Assembly: GCA_002382025.1 (NCBI GenBank)
Contig: DFZB01000042.1
Coordinates: 1-11,045 of the forward strand
Direction: 5' to 3'
DNA: 11,045 nt
Origin: Patescibacteria group bacterium UBA4067
GTDB taxonomy: Bacteria; Patescibacteriota; Minisyncoccia; Minisyncoccales; Minisyncoccaceae
The position numbers and the translations under genes were made by a program. The notes below the pieces were generated by a model that had not been told where the DNA came from, ran no database searches, and saw only the letters and a list, made by a program, of their open reading frames with translations. This document shows positions 1 to 7,063 of the stretch, in pieces. Every line of letters starts with the position of its first letter. Position 1 is the stretch's first letter.

Positions 1-2153
1 TCAGCATCTTCAACTCCCACCCTAAAAGAAATAATTGTTCCGATGTTACCAAAAACACTTTCCTTTATTTTCGGTACTAACTGACCAATAAACTGATGAG
101 AAACCGTTAAGCAAAGGCGGTATTTTCTTGCTTCTGATAAAATAGTGGAAATACTCTCTGTGGCAAAATTATGAAACTCATCAATATATAAATAAAAATC
201 ATTTCTTTTTTCTTCTTCAATATCTATTCTTGAAAAAGCAGCCATGGCTAATTTACTAGTAATAATTAATCCTAATAAAGCACTATTTTTTTCTCCTATT
301 CTTCCTTTGCTTAAATTAACAAGAAATATTTTCTTTTCGTCAAGTATTTCTCTAAAATTAAAAGTGCTTTTAGTTTGTCCTAATATTGGTCTTAAAAAAT
401 CATTTTGAATAAAAGAGTCAAACTTAGAAGTAATATATGGTCCCATGTTTTTTAAAGAAGTCTCTCCTCCTACTTTTTCAGCTTGCTCTGTCCAAAACTC
501 TTTAACCAAAGTATTTTTACATTTAGAAAGTAAATATTTTCTAAAACCATCATCCGTAAAAACTCTAGGCAACTCTAATAGTGTATAAGTTTCAGCTGGA
601 TCATCCATTAAAAGCATTAAAGCATTACGAGTATACTGTTCAAACATTGGCCCACCTGTTTGTCTTAAATCATAAAGCTTATCTAAAATACTTATTAATT
701 CATTAACAATAAATGTTTTTTGTTCTGGAAAACGAGAATCATATTCAAGCATATTTAAACCAACTGCTCTTTTTAAGGAAGCGGGATCAAAAATTATCAC
801 ATCACCAATTCTTTCTTTTGGAATTTTTTCTAAAATATCCTCTATTAAATCACCGTGTGGATCTATTATACCAACTCCTTCTTTAGATAATACGTCTTGC
901 TCAATTAAATTAGATAAAAAAGAAGACTTGCCGGTTCCGGTTTGACCAATGATATAAACATGTCTTCTTCTATCTTCTTTTTTTATTCTTATTTCTTTTT
1001 TCTCTTCTCTGTATTGGTTGAACCCCAATAAAATTCCTTGCTTGGGGATATTAGCTGGTGGAGGAGATATTCTTGATTTCAAACCTTTAATGTTTGGTGT
1101 TTTTAAAAAAGGCGTTGGAAAATGAAAAAAACTAGTTAATTCCTCAACATTAAGTATATTATTCTGACGTGAATCAAATAAACGAAAACTATAATGATAT
1201 AAAAAATCCTTTAATCTTGATTTATTTAATTTAATTACTGAAAAACTATTAAGTTTTGGTGAAGAAAACTGGTCAAAAGCATTAATAATTTGAGAAAAAA
1301 CATCATTACTTTTTTGCTTGTCCTTAATAGAAACAACAACTCTAATATTTGTTTCAAAAATATCTTTGCTTGCTTTTTCTTCTAAACTCTTTAATAATTC
1401 TTCGTCTATTTTAACTTGTTTTTGTTCTTCTTTTTTTTCTTGAGTTTTAAAAACATTAAAAGAACTTGTTTCTGCTAGTGCTGAATTAAGGTTTTTTCCT
1501 TTGCTAACTTCGTTGATTATTGTTTTTGCTCTAGAATGCCACAAAGAAGAAGTATTTCTTAAAATTATTTGTATAACTGCTTCTTCTTTTTCTTCTAATT
1601 TAGTTAAAACATTGGTAATGATTGACAAAGAATCGGTTTCTAAATAATTATAAGTTTTTATTGGTAAATATGAAGATTTTCTTAGTTTTAAATAACCACA
1701 ATTAATTTCTTCGTTTTCTCCAAAAATATTAAAATCATTACTTTTTTCTATTTGAGCGTCTGGAAAAATACTGTATATCTTTTTTTCAATAAATCCTTCG
1801 AATTCTTTGGGTGCTGAAACATAAAAACCTATTTCATTCTTTACTTTAGCAATTTCTAAACTAATCCAAGGTAAAACTCCTAAAAAAGACTGTTTTTTTA
1901 AAGAAACTAGACTACTATAAAAATCCTCCATTAATTTAATCCATTCTTTTTCGCTCTTACCCGCCTGCTTCAATTCTTCCTCTGTTTTAGGAGGAATTCT
2001 TATTGAAAATAAAGTAAAAGACACAGACTCTTTAATTCTTTTGCTTTCTAGTATTTTTAATATAAATATCCAAAATAAAAATACTAAAAATAATAAACCA
2101 GATAGCCCTATTATAATATAACCATATTCTTGAAAATCGAAAAACAAATTCAT
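1..2153 (-). CDS. TraG/VirD4-like membrane-anchored type IV secretion/conjugation ATPase, C-terminus cut by window edge
   Basis: Read on the minus strand, one frame stays open from an ATG at 2153 to the window edge (717 full codons, no stop), so the C-terminus is missing. An in-frame TAA lies just upstream, which fixes this ATG as the only ATG start. Residues 11-33 form one transmembrane helix, followed by a charged, partly coiled-coil-like region of several hundred residues. A HerA/TraG-type ATPase core follows: Walker A GQTGTGKSS at 403-411, the family motif IDPHGD at 430-435, Walker B ending D658-E659 (YIDEFHNF), and a downstream SHQFIGQL motif at 685-692 like the sensor glutamine of the TraD/VirD4 class. 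Such proteins couple ATP hydrolysis to DNA or protein movement at the inner membrane. Patescibacteria often carry them with this long N-terminal region. No other secretion gene is visible here, so the substrate is unknown. A VirB4-like role is possible but less likely given the single N-terminal helix. Confidence 0.85.
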   Translation of the reverse strand, partial: MNLFFDFQEYGYIIIGLSGLLFLVFLFWIFILKILESKRIKESVSFTLFSIRIPPKTEEELKQAGKSEKEWIKLMEDFYSSLVSLKKQSFLGVLPWISLEIAKVKNEIGFYVSAPKEFEGFIEKKIYSIFPDAQIEKSNDFNIFGENEEINCGYLKLRKSSYLPIKTYNYLETDSLSIITNVLTKLEEKEEAVIQIILRNTSSLWHSRAKTIINEVSKGKNLNSALAETSSFNVFKTQEKKEEQKQVKIDEELLKSLEEKASKDIFETNIRVVVSIKDKQKSNDVFSQIINAFDQFSSPKLNSFSVIKLNKSRLKDFLYHYSFRLFDSRQNNILNVEELTSFFHFPTPFLKTPNIKGLKSRISPPPANIPKQGILLGFNQYREEKKEIRIKKEDRRRHVYIIGQTGTGKSSFLSNLIEQDVLSKEGVGIIDPHGDLIEDILEKIPKERIGDVIIFDPASLKRAVGLNMLEYDSRFPEQKTFIVNELISILDKLYDLRQTGGPMFEQYTRNALMLLMDDPAETYTLLELPRVFTDDGFRKYLLSKCKNTLVKEFWTEQAEKVGGETSLKNMGPYITSKFDSFIQNDFLRPILGQTKSTFNFREILDEKKIFLVNLSKGRIGEKNSALLGLIITSKLAMAAFSRIDIEEEKRNDFYLYIDEFHNFATESISTILSEARKYRLCLTVSHQFIGQLVPKIKESVFGNIGTIISFRVGVEDA

Positions 2154-2159
2154 TAAATT

Positions 2160-2188
2160 ATTATACCTAAATTATAAAACAAGAGCAA
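2160..2188 (-). promoter_or_regulatory. Predicted promoter of the TraG-like ATPase gene, apparently leaderless
   Basis: On the minus strand TTGCTC (2188-2183) is followed by a 17-base spacer and a perfect TATAAT (2165-2160). The start site expected about 7 bases further on falls on or beside the A of the ATG at 2153. No Shine-Dalgarno sequence lies before that ATG. The promoter sits directly behind the terminator of the preceding gene, where a new transcription unit would need one. The hexamers are read directly; the activity is inferred. A second TATAAT (2177-2172) lies upstream but has no good -35 partner. Confidence 0.5.
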
Positions 2189-2193
2189 GAGGT

Positions 2194-2223
2194 AAAAAAA
2201 AGAAAGATACTTTTAATATCTTT
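2194..2223 (-). terminator. Intrinsic terminator of the NUDIX gene, overlapping its stop codon
   Basis: On the minus strand AAAGATA (2223-2217), a 7-base loop (2216-2210) and TATCTTT (2209-2203) make a perfect 7-bp stem. One C and eight consecutive T follow (2201-2194). The stop codon TAA (2215-2213) lies inside the loop, so the hairpin begins within the coding sequence. The stem is rich in A-U pairs and alone would be weak, but the uninterrupted U-tract and its position between two genes with a new promoter behind it support the call. Confidence 0.65.
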
Positions 2224-3058
2224 CAAAAAACAAAATGAGTTTCCAAGCATCATGAATAGCTAGGGTTTTTCCTTTAATAAAATCTTTAACTGAATTAACA
2301 TCGTTTGGAACAAATACTATTTCTTGATTTTCTTCGTCCATCACGATTTCATTTTTTAACTCTTCAACCGTACAAGGAAGATTGATTAATAAAGCAATTA
2401 ATGGTTGTTTTGATTCTTGCTTACTATAAACAATTCCTAAAAATTCTGGTTTAATCCAGCTAAGAAAAACACCAGTTTCTTCAAAAAGCTCTCTTAAAAC
2501 AGTAACAATCAGAGAATAATTCTTGATTAAACGATTAGACCTTTGGGTAAAAAAATAGTCAGTGTCTGGGTTAAAATATCCACCAGGAATTAAAGTTATT
2601 TTATTCTCATCAAAAGTGGTTTTACCTCTTTTGGCAAAAACAATACATCCTTTTGGATTTTCAAAAGTAGGTTTAGTTAATGCAATGGCTCCAAAGGAAA
2701 TCGGTAGACAAGCTCCAAAATCAAGAAAATCTGGACTATTGATATCAAGCATATCTTTTCTTTTTTCTACTGTTCCAAAGAATTGAGAAAAATCACCCTT
2801 ACGAAATACTATTTTAAGTACTTTATAGGGATATTCATAGATAGATATTACACTTCCCAGTGAATCATTAAAGTCATTAGGGTTTTCTTTAATATGATTA
2901 GCCCAAGCAATCTTAATGGATCTCTGTTTTTTATCAGAAATATCCATTTTTAATCTTTTTCTCAAAAGCTCTACACGATCAAAATCTTTTAAAAGAAGTT
3001 GACCCAAAGAAAGATAACTTTCTAGTCCAAGAATTTTAGCTGTTTCTTCGATGCTCAT
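2213..3058 (-). CDS. NUDIX-domain hydrolase with an extra N-terminal region and an expanded Nudix box
   Basis: This 281-residue protein carries the catalytic half of a Nudix box, REL-FEE-TGV at 189-197, preceded by the usual beta strand ending IPGG (157-160). NUDIX enzymes hydrolyse nucleoside diphosphates linked to another moiety using Mg2+ bound by the EE pair. In the consensus G-x5-E-x7-RE the glycine and arginine are 13 residues apart; here 28 residues separate G160 from R189, so about 15 residues are inserted in the loop. The later DEENQEIVFVP stretch (241-251) resembles the strand that follows the box in the family. Residues 1-110 form a region I do not recognise, and the total length is well above a typical 130-180-residue NUDIX protein. 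The start has the only strong Shine-Dalgarno sequence seen in the window, its own promoter candidate and its own terminator, so the gene looks like a single-gene unit. Substrate unknown; the alkD neighbour is compatible with nucleotide sanitation but does not prove it. Confidence 0.75.
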   Translation of the reverse strand: MSIEETAKILGLESYLSLGQLLLKDFDRVELLRKRLKMDISDKKQRSIKIAWANHIKENPNDFNDSLGSVISIYEYPYKVLKIVFRKGDFSQFFGTVEKRKDMLDINSPDFLDFGACLPISFGAIALTKPTFENPKGCIVFAKRGKTTFDENKITLIPGGYFNPDTDYFFTQRSNRLIKNYSLIVTVLRELFEETGVFLSWIKPEFLGIVYSKQESKQPLIALLINLPCTVEELKNEIVMDEENQEIVFVPNDVNSVKDFIKGKTLAIHDAWKLILFFERY

Positions 3059-3061
3059 TAT

Positions 3062-3069
3062 TCACCTCT
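3062..3069 (-). promoter_or_regulatory. Strong Shine-Dalgarno sequence of the NUDIX gene
   Basis: The minus strand reads AGAGGTGA immediately before AATA-ATG-like spacing to the start at 3058. GAGGTGA matches seven bases of the classical anti-Shine-Dalgarno partner GGAGGTGA. The spacing from GAGG to the ATG is 6 bases, which fits the ribosome well and fixes the start. The other genes whose upstream bases are in the window have no comparable site, which is why this one is listed. Confidence 0.7.
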
Positions 3070-3086
3070 AAATGATCTGTAATCAG

Positions 3087-3113
3087 ACTATATAATAAAT
3101 ATTGACATGTCAA
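3087..3113 (-). promoter_or_regulatory. Candidate promoter of the NUDIX gene with a palindrome over the -35
   Basis: On the minus strand a perfect consensus -35 TTGACA (3113-3108) begins within the alkD stop region. A TATAGT (5 of 6 matches to TATAAT) follows after about 15 bases, somewhat shorter than the preferred 17. The -35 is the left half of the perfect 12-base palindrome TTGACATGTCAA (3102-3113), which could be an operator half-site pair for a dimeric regulator. The NUDIX gene lies 51 bases from alkD, much more than the other junctions of the cluster upstream, so a separate promoter is reasonable. The motifs are read directly; regulation is inferred. Confidence 0.4.
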
Positions 3114-3793
3114 CGGCTTAAAAATTCCTTTCTTTTGGTTTCAGGAAATTTTTCAATAGCATACCTTAACATTGTTCTTGGCATTTCTTTATAATATTTA
3201 TTTAAAAATTGTATTTCGATATCAATATTTCTTTTTCCTATTTCTCTTAACATCCATCCCACTGCTTTATGAATTAAATCATGCTTATCTTTTAATAATA
3301 TTTCTGATATTTTTAATGTATCTTTAAAATCATTTTGTCTAATAAAAGTAAATGTGGAAATAATGGCAATTCTTTTTTTCCATAAATCTTTAGACCTAGC
3401 AAAATCATAAAGAATTTCTCTGTCTTTATCTAATAAATATTCGCCAATAATTTTTGGGGCAGACAAATCAACCAAATCCCAATTATTAATTGTTTTGATG
3501 TTTTTTATATAAAAATTAAAACACTTTTCTTTATTTTCCGCATATTTAAAAATTAAAATAAATAAAGCAGTCATTCTATACTCATGAATTTTGCTTTTAA
3601 TTAAAATACTCAAGTCATCAAAAGAAGCTTCTTTAAACATCTTAGCAATTAATCTTTGCTCCGGAACTTTTATTCCAATAAAAATATCTCCTTCTCCATA
3701 CTCGCCTTTTCCTGTTTTAAAAAAACGAGCTAATAATTTAGCCTTTTCTTTGTCTGCTTTTTTATTTAATTCTTTTTTAATTTGTTCAATCAT
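3110..3793 (-). CDS. alkD: AlkD-family DNA alkylation repair glycosylase (HEAT-like repeats)
   Basis: This 227-residue protein matches the AlkD/AlkC superfamily in length and in its all-helical HEAT-like repeats. AlkD-type glycosylases remove positively charged alkylated bases (3-methyladenine, 7-methylguanine) from DNA in the cytoplasm without flipping the base into a pocket. Residues known from Bacillus cereus AlkD align: W105 and D109 in NNWDLVDLS, four apart like Trp109 and the catalytic Asp113; R141 in LWKKRIAII, like Arg148; and W180 in VGWMLREIGKR, like Trp187. All key positions are kept, so activity is plausible. Its ATG overlaps the uppP stop by four bases (ATGA) and lacks a Shine-Dalgarno sequence, so it is probably translated by coupling as the last gene of the long operon. 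No clear terminator follows; the stop codon lies inside the promoter candidate of the next gene. Confidence 0.92.
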   Translation of the reverse strand: MIEQIKKELNKKADKEKAKLLARFFKTGKGEYGEGDIFIGIKVPEQRLIAKMFKEASFDDLSILIKSKIHEYRMTALFILIFKYAENKEKCFNFYIKNIKTINNWDLVDLSAPKIIGEYLLDKDREILYDFARSKDLWKKRIAIISTFTFIRQNDFKDTLKISEILLKDKHDLIHKAVGWMLREIGKRNIDIEIQFLNKYYKEMPRTMLRYAIEKFPETKRKEFLSR

Positions 3794-4533
3794 AATTTAA
3801 AATAAAAAGAAATAAGTCCTCCTATCAAACAAATTATTCCAAAAATAAAAGTAAAAAAAGAAAAATTAATCTTTCTCGCCCAATTTAGCACTATTTTTAA
3901 TGAAATTATTCCAAAAATAAAACTAAATATTAAGGCCATCCAACCCTGAGAAATTAAAACAGGGTTTTTAATAAATAAATATAAAGAAGAGCCCATAACA
4001 ACAGGAACAGAAATTAAATAGGATTGTTTAAGTATTATCTCTGGGTCTTTTTCTTTTAAAGAAAGACCGAAAATAGTAGAACCAGAACGAGAAACACCAG
4101 GAATAGCGGATAAACCTTGAAGAATTCCAACAATAATTGCAGAATAATTTTTATTTATTCTTATATTAATGTTTTTTCTTTGCATAAAAGAAGTAAAAAG
4201 CAAACCAAGTCCCATTAAAAATAGCAATCCAGAGCCCATAATCATGCTTCCCGCAGCCTGATAAATGAAATAACCAATACCTCCAGAAATAATTGTAACG
4301 ATTATAAAAAATTTAAAAAAGTCTTTATCTTTTATTAATATTAAATCGATCCATTCTTTTTTAAAATAAACTAAAACAGCAAGCAGTGTTCCCAAATGAA
4401 GAAAGATAGCCAAATCTAAAGAATTTAAATCTTTAATTAAAAATTGAGACACCATAGCAACAACCCCTTCGCTTGAAATGGGAATCCATTCAAATACACC
4501 CTGTATTATGCCTAATAAAACATAGTCCCACAT
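3790..4533 (-). CDS. uppP: UppP/BacA-like undecaprenyl-diphosphate phosphatase with altered active-site residues
   Basis: This 247-residue polytopic membrane protein has the two signature motifs of the UppP (BacA) family: QGVFEWIPISSEG at 11-23 and PGVSRSGSTI at 145-154. UppP dephosphorylates undecaprenyl diphosphate to recycle the lipid carrier used for peptidoglycan and other surface polymers. Compared with E. coli UppP (recalled numbering), E15 corresponds to Glu21, S21 to Ser27 and R149 to Arg174. Glu17 is replaced by Q11, and the motif SSTGHM reads SSEGVV, so the His30 position is V24. Both changed residues are linked to catalysis in the E. coli enzyme, so this is either a divergent subfamily with another catalytic arrangement or one acting on a different lipid. 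It is shorter than the usual about 270 residues. The gene starts one base after the prmC stop and overlaps alkD by four bases, within the coupled operon. Confidence 0.88.
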   Translation of the reverse strand: MWDYVLLGIIQGVFEWIPISSEGVVAMVSQFLIKDLNSLDLAIFLHLGTLLAVLVYFKKEWIDLILIKDKDFFKFFIIVTIISGGIGYFIYQAAGSMIMGSGLLFLMGLGLLFTSFMQRKNINIRINKNYSAIIVGILQGLSAIPGVSRSGSTIFGLSLKEKDPEIILKQSYLISVPVVMGSSLYLFIKNPVLISQGWMALIFSFIFGIISLKIVLNWARKINFSFFTFIFGIICLIGGLISFYFKL

Positions 4534-4534
4534 A

Positions 4535-5173
4535 TTATTTCTCTATTCTAACAAAACGATATTTATTAAATTGATCTTTAAAAAATTCGTATTTAGAATA
4601 ATTAATTTTAATAATTTCTTCTATTTCTTTTAATTGTTCTTCATCAAATTCCATGTAAATTATTCCCCTATCTTTTAAAAAGTTTTTTGCTTTTAATAAA
4701 AATTCTTTGATAATCTCTAATCCATCGCTTCCTGAAAACAAGGCCACATGTGGTTCAAACTCTTTAACATCTTCTCCCACCTCATCAATTCTATTTAAAG
4801 CAACGTATGGTGGATTAGCTAGAATAAAATCGTATTTTTTATTAATATTAGAAAAAATATCTGTTTTAATCAATGAATATCTTTTATCGCTAATTTTATT
4901 TAATTCTAAGTTAATTTTAATTTGTTCTAAAAATAAATCTTGTTTTTCTCCAAAATCACAACAAGTTCCATTAATATTTTTTAGAATAGTTATGCCAATA
5001 CAACCTGAACCTGAAAACAAATCTAAACAAACCGCCTCTTCTGTTATTTCTTTAATCGCTAAAGAAACCCAGTATTCTGTTTCTTCTCTGGGAATAAAAG
5101 GTCTTTTGCTTAAATCAATCTTTGTTCCCAAAAAATATTTATAACCAAGATTGTAATCTTCTGGTAAATTCAT
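4535..5173 (-). CDS. prmC: PrmC/HemK-type release-factor glutamine N5-methyltransferase, short N-terminus
   Basis: With the start at 5173 the protein has 212 residues. PrmC uses S-adenosylmethionine to methylate the glutamine of the GGQ motif in peptide-chain release factors. Visible marks are FIPREETE near residues 26-33 (family form: LIPRPETE), the SAM-binding glycine loop DLFSGSGCIGI at 51-61, the catalytic NPPY at 120-123, and FEPHVALFSGSDGL in the family position behind it. The helical N-terminal substrate-recognition domain of E. coli PrmC (about 70 residues) is reduced to about 25. An alternative ATG at 5209 would add 12 residues (MVLLVLCFSITK) but overlaps the PAP2 gene by 35 bases; the inner ATG begins one base after that gene's stop, as neighbouring junctions do, so I prefer it. 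No Shine-Dalgarno sequence is visible at either. A DNA- or other protein-methylating NPPY enzyme is possible but less likely. Confidence 0.88.
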   Translation of the reverse strand: MNLPEDYNLGYKYFLGTKIDLSKRPFIPREETEYWVSLAIKEITEEAVCLDLFSGSGCIGITILKNINGTCCDFGEKQDLFLEQIKINLELNKISDKRYSLIKTDIFSNINKKYDFILANPPYVALNRIDEVGEDVKEFEPHVALFSGSDGLEIIKEFLLKAKNFLKDRGIIYMEFDEEQLKEIEEIIKINYSKYEFFKDQFNKYRFVRIEK

Positions 5174-5174
5174 T

Positions 5175-5624
5175 TTAGTAATAGAAAAACATAGCACAAG
5201 CAATACCAATTAAGGCTCCGATAGATATTTCAAATATACTATGACCCAGAACTTCTTTAAGTTTTGCTAAATCTTTTGTTTCTTCTAAATTAAGAGATTC
5301 TATAATTTTATTCAATGATTGAGCTTGCTTACCAGCTGCTCCCCTAATCACTCTTGCGTCATAAATAATAAAAAAAGCAAAAACAATTGCTAGGGCAAAA
5401 AAACCCGAATCAAAACCATAAATTAAACCCATTGAACAAGCCATTGCTGATACAGTAGCACTATGAGAAGAGGGAAATCCACCAGGAAGAGCATAAAGAT
5501 TAAAATTAAACTTTTTTTGTTTAATTGTTAAAAAAATGGCTTTTATTGTTTGAGCAATAAACCAAGCTAAAACACTTGCGAATAAGGTTTGATTTGAAAA
5601 CACGGAGATAATAAAATTGTTCAT
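5175..5624 (-). CDS. Divergent PAP2 family (DUF212) membrane protein
   Basis: This 149-residue membrane protein has the signatures of the divergent PAP2 family: GGFPSSHSA at 48-56, DARVIRGAAGKQA at 89-101 and LKEVLGHSIFEI at 122-133. PAP2 enzymes are acid phosphatases for lipid phosphates and diphosphates. Here the PSSHS and LGHS histidines (H54, H128) and R91/R94 stand where the classical PSGH and SRx5H motifs are, so a phosphatase at the membrane is plausible, though DUF212 proteins are poorly characterised. Helices are predicted around 12-34, 57-70, 74-88 and 130-148. The length is normal for the family. The gene overlaps the DUF167 gene by four bases (ATGA) and is followed after one base by prmC, so it is translated from the same message. 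It lies two genes upstream of uppP, which suggests but does not prove a link to lipid-carrier recycling. Confidence 0.9.
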   Translation of the reverse strand: MNNFIISVFSNQTLFASVLAWFIAQTIKAIFLTIKQKKFNFNLYALPGGFPSSHSATVSAMACSMGLIYGFDSGFFALAIVFAFFIIYDARVIRGAAGKQAQSLNKIIESLNLEETKDLAKLKEVLGHSIFEISIGALIGIACAMFFYY

Positions 5625-5842
5625 GTTTTAATATTAAATATTTTGCTTTTTTGTTTAGAGCCTTTTACTAAAATAACTTTGTTAACTGAAACATTAAAGT
5701 GTTTTGATAATAATTCTTTTATTCTTTTGTTTGCTTCTCCTCTTTCTGCTTTTTCTTTAATCTTAATTTCAAAAGAATCTTCTTTGTTTTTAATAATTTC
5801 TTCTTTTCTAGACCCTGGCTCTGATTTTACCTTAATGTACAT
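5621..5842 (-). CDS. DUF167 / YggU-family small protein
   Basis: This 73-residue protein has the DUF167 (YggU) pattern: an N-terminal strand with EPGSRKEEI at 8-16, ERGEANKRIKELLSKHF near 33-49, and VILVKGSKQKSKIF near 56-69. Family members are small cytoplasmic alpha/beta proteins of about 70-100 residues; no biochemical role is firmly established. It is basic and has no signal peptide or membrane helix. The ATG follows directly on the stop codon of the Trx-CcdA gene (TAA-ATG) without a Shine-Dalgarno sequence, and its own stop overlaps the start of the PAP2 gene by four bases. It is therefore a coupled gene of the operon. In other bacteria the family is often found beside membrane-protein genes such as YggT; that association is only loosely mirrored here. 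Confidence 0.85.
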   Translation of the reverse strand: MYIKVKSEPGSRKEEIIKNKEDSFEIKIKEKAERGEANKRIKELLSKHFNVSVNKVILVKGSKQKSKIFNIKT

Positions 5843-7063
5843 TTAAGTAAAAGTTAAAAAATCTGGCTTTACTAAGAGCAAAACTCCAAGAATTAAAAGT
5901 AAAATACCAGAAATTAATTTAATAAATCCTAAATATTTTTGTGAAGATTGAGCAATACTTAGTGTCTTTACTGCAATTAAAAAAATTATTAGATCATCAA
6001 GCATATAGAAAAAGATATAAACAAGAAGATGTGAATAAAAAGAAGCTTTACTTAGTCCAAGGTCCACTAGTGTTTTTGTAAAAACAGCCGGAAAGCCCAT
6101 TGAGCAAAAAAGTTCAATCATATTAACCCCAACAGCAATAACAGCTACGCTTAATAAACTTAAAAATAGTGGCACCTCTGCTCTTGTCACCTTTTCCATT
6201 TTTAAGAAAAGTTTTTTCTGAAATTGAGAAATAAAATCTTTCTTTACTTCAGTTTCACATAATTTACAAATTACCCCAGAATAATATTCTTTTAAAATAG
6301 TAATTGCAAAGAAAATAACAAAAATTCCAACAATGGTTGTAATAAATTTAAAATAAGCTAAAGCTAAAAATAAATTAAACCAAGCAGCAATAAAAAAGAA
6401 ATAAACAAGCCCAGAAACAAAAATAAATGTTCCGCCAATCAATATTAATCTTTTTTTAACCCCTGAAGCAATTAATGCTGCTAAAAGAAAAAGCAAAGCA
6501 GTCATGGCACAGGGATTAAAACCATCCAATACTCCTAAAATTACTGCTAAAACCAAAGGAGAATATCCCAAAACATCAATTTCTCCAATAAAAGGAATAT
6601 TAATCTTTCTTTTGTCGTCAATAATAACGGTTTTATCTTCTATGTTTCCATTTTCTTCTGGTAAAATAATTTCAATATCTTTTTTATTTTCAATCATTTG
6701 AACAATATAAGACTCTATTTTCGGTCCAGTATTTGTTCTTTCAAATCCAACAACATATATTCCTTTTTCAAAAAAGGTAATTGGCACCAACCCCCAAACA
6801 TTTTCAGGAACATTGTATTCTTTATATTTATTAGCCATTAATCCAGCATTTTTTGATTCAGCCGCAGAATAAAGGTTAATTTTTAACTCTGGATATTTTA
6901 TTTTAATTTCATTTAAAAAATCTATTTCTTCGTGACAATGAGAACAAGTAGGCAAATAAAACAAATCAATCTCAACAACTTGAGTTTGAGCAGAAATAAT
7001 ATTTCCAAAAAATATTGCCCATAAAAAAATGGAAAATATTATAAATTTTGATAAAATCTTCAT
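5843..7063 (-). CDS. Thioredoxin-like domain fused to a CcdA/DsbD-type membrane thiol transporter
   Basis: This 406-residue protein starts with a signal-like helix (5-25), then an exported thioredoxin/glutaredoxin-like domain with active-site CSHC at 40-43 ([11 protein letters not shown]). A linker follows at about 128-165, then six predicted membrane helices: about 168-200, 204-226, 232-256, 298-325, 340-368 and 378-398. The membrane part shows the CcdA/DsbD pattern: a Cys in the first helix (C185 in GFNPCAMTA) and its counterpart in the fourth (C320 in [11 protein letters not shown]). These pairs pass electrons from cytoplasmic thioredoxin across the membrane to extracytoplasmic thiols. Here donor and acceptor are joined in one chain, so the outer domain is the likely partner. 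A second CxxC (C266-C269) lies in the loop between helices three and four. The gene overlaps the FKBP gene by four bases and abuts the DUF167 gene, so it is within the coupled operon. Direction of electron flow and final substrate are inferred only. Confidence 0.85.
   Translation of the reverse strand: MKILSKFIIFSIFLWAIFFGNIISAQTQVVEIDLFYLPTCSHCHEEIDFLNEIKIKYPELKINLYSAAESKNAGLMANKYKEYNVPENVWGLVPITFFEKGIYVVGFERTNTGPKIESYIVQMIENKKDIEIILPEENGNIEDKTVIIDDKRKINIPFIGEIDVLGYSPLVLAVILGVLDGFNPCAMTALLFLLAALIASGVKKRLILIGGTFIFVSGLVYFFFIAAWFNLFLALAYFKFITTIVGIFVIFFAITILKEYYSGVICKLCETEVKKDFISQFQKKLFLKMEKVTRAEVPLFLSLLSVAVIAVGVNMIELFCSMGFPAVFTKTLVDLGLSKASFYSHLLVYIFFYMLDDLIIFLIAVKTLSIAQSSQKYLGFIKLISGILLLILGVLLLVKPDFLTFT

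Noticed and set aside
5174..5209. Upstream ATG of prmC giving 12 more residues (MVLLVLCFSITK)
   Set aside because: It overlaps the PAP2 gene by 35 bases in another frame, and the inner ATG one base after the PAP2 stop fits the spacing of neighbouring junctions.
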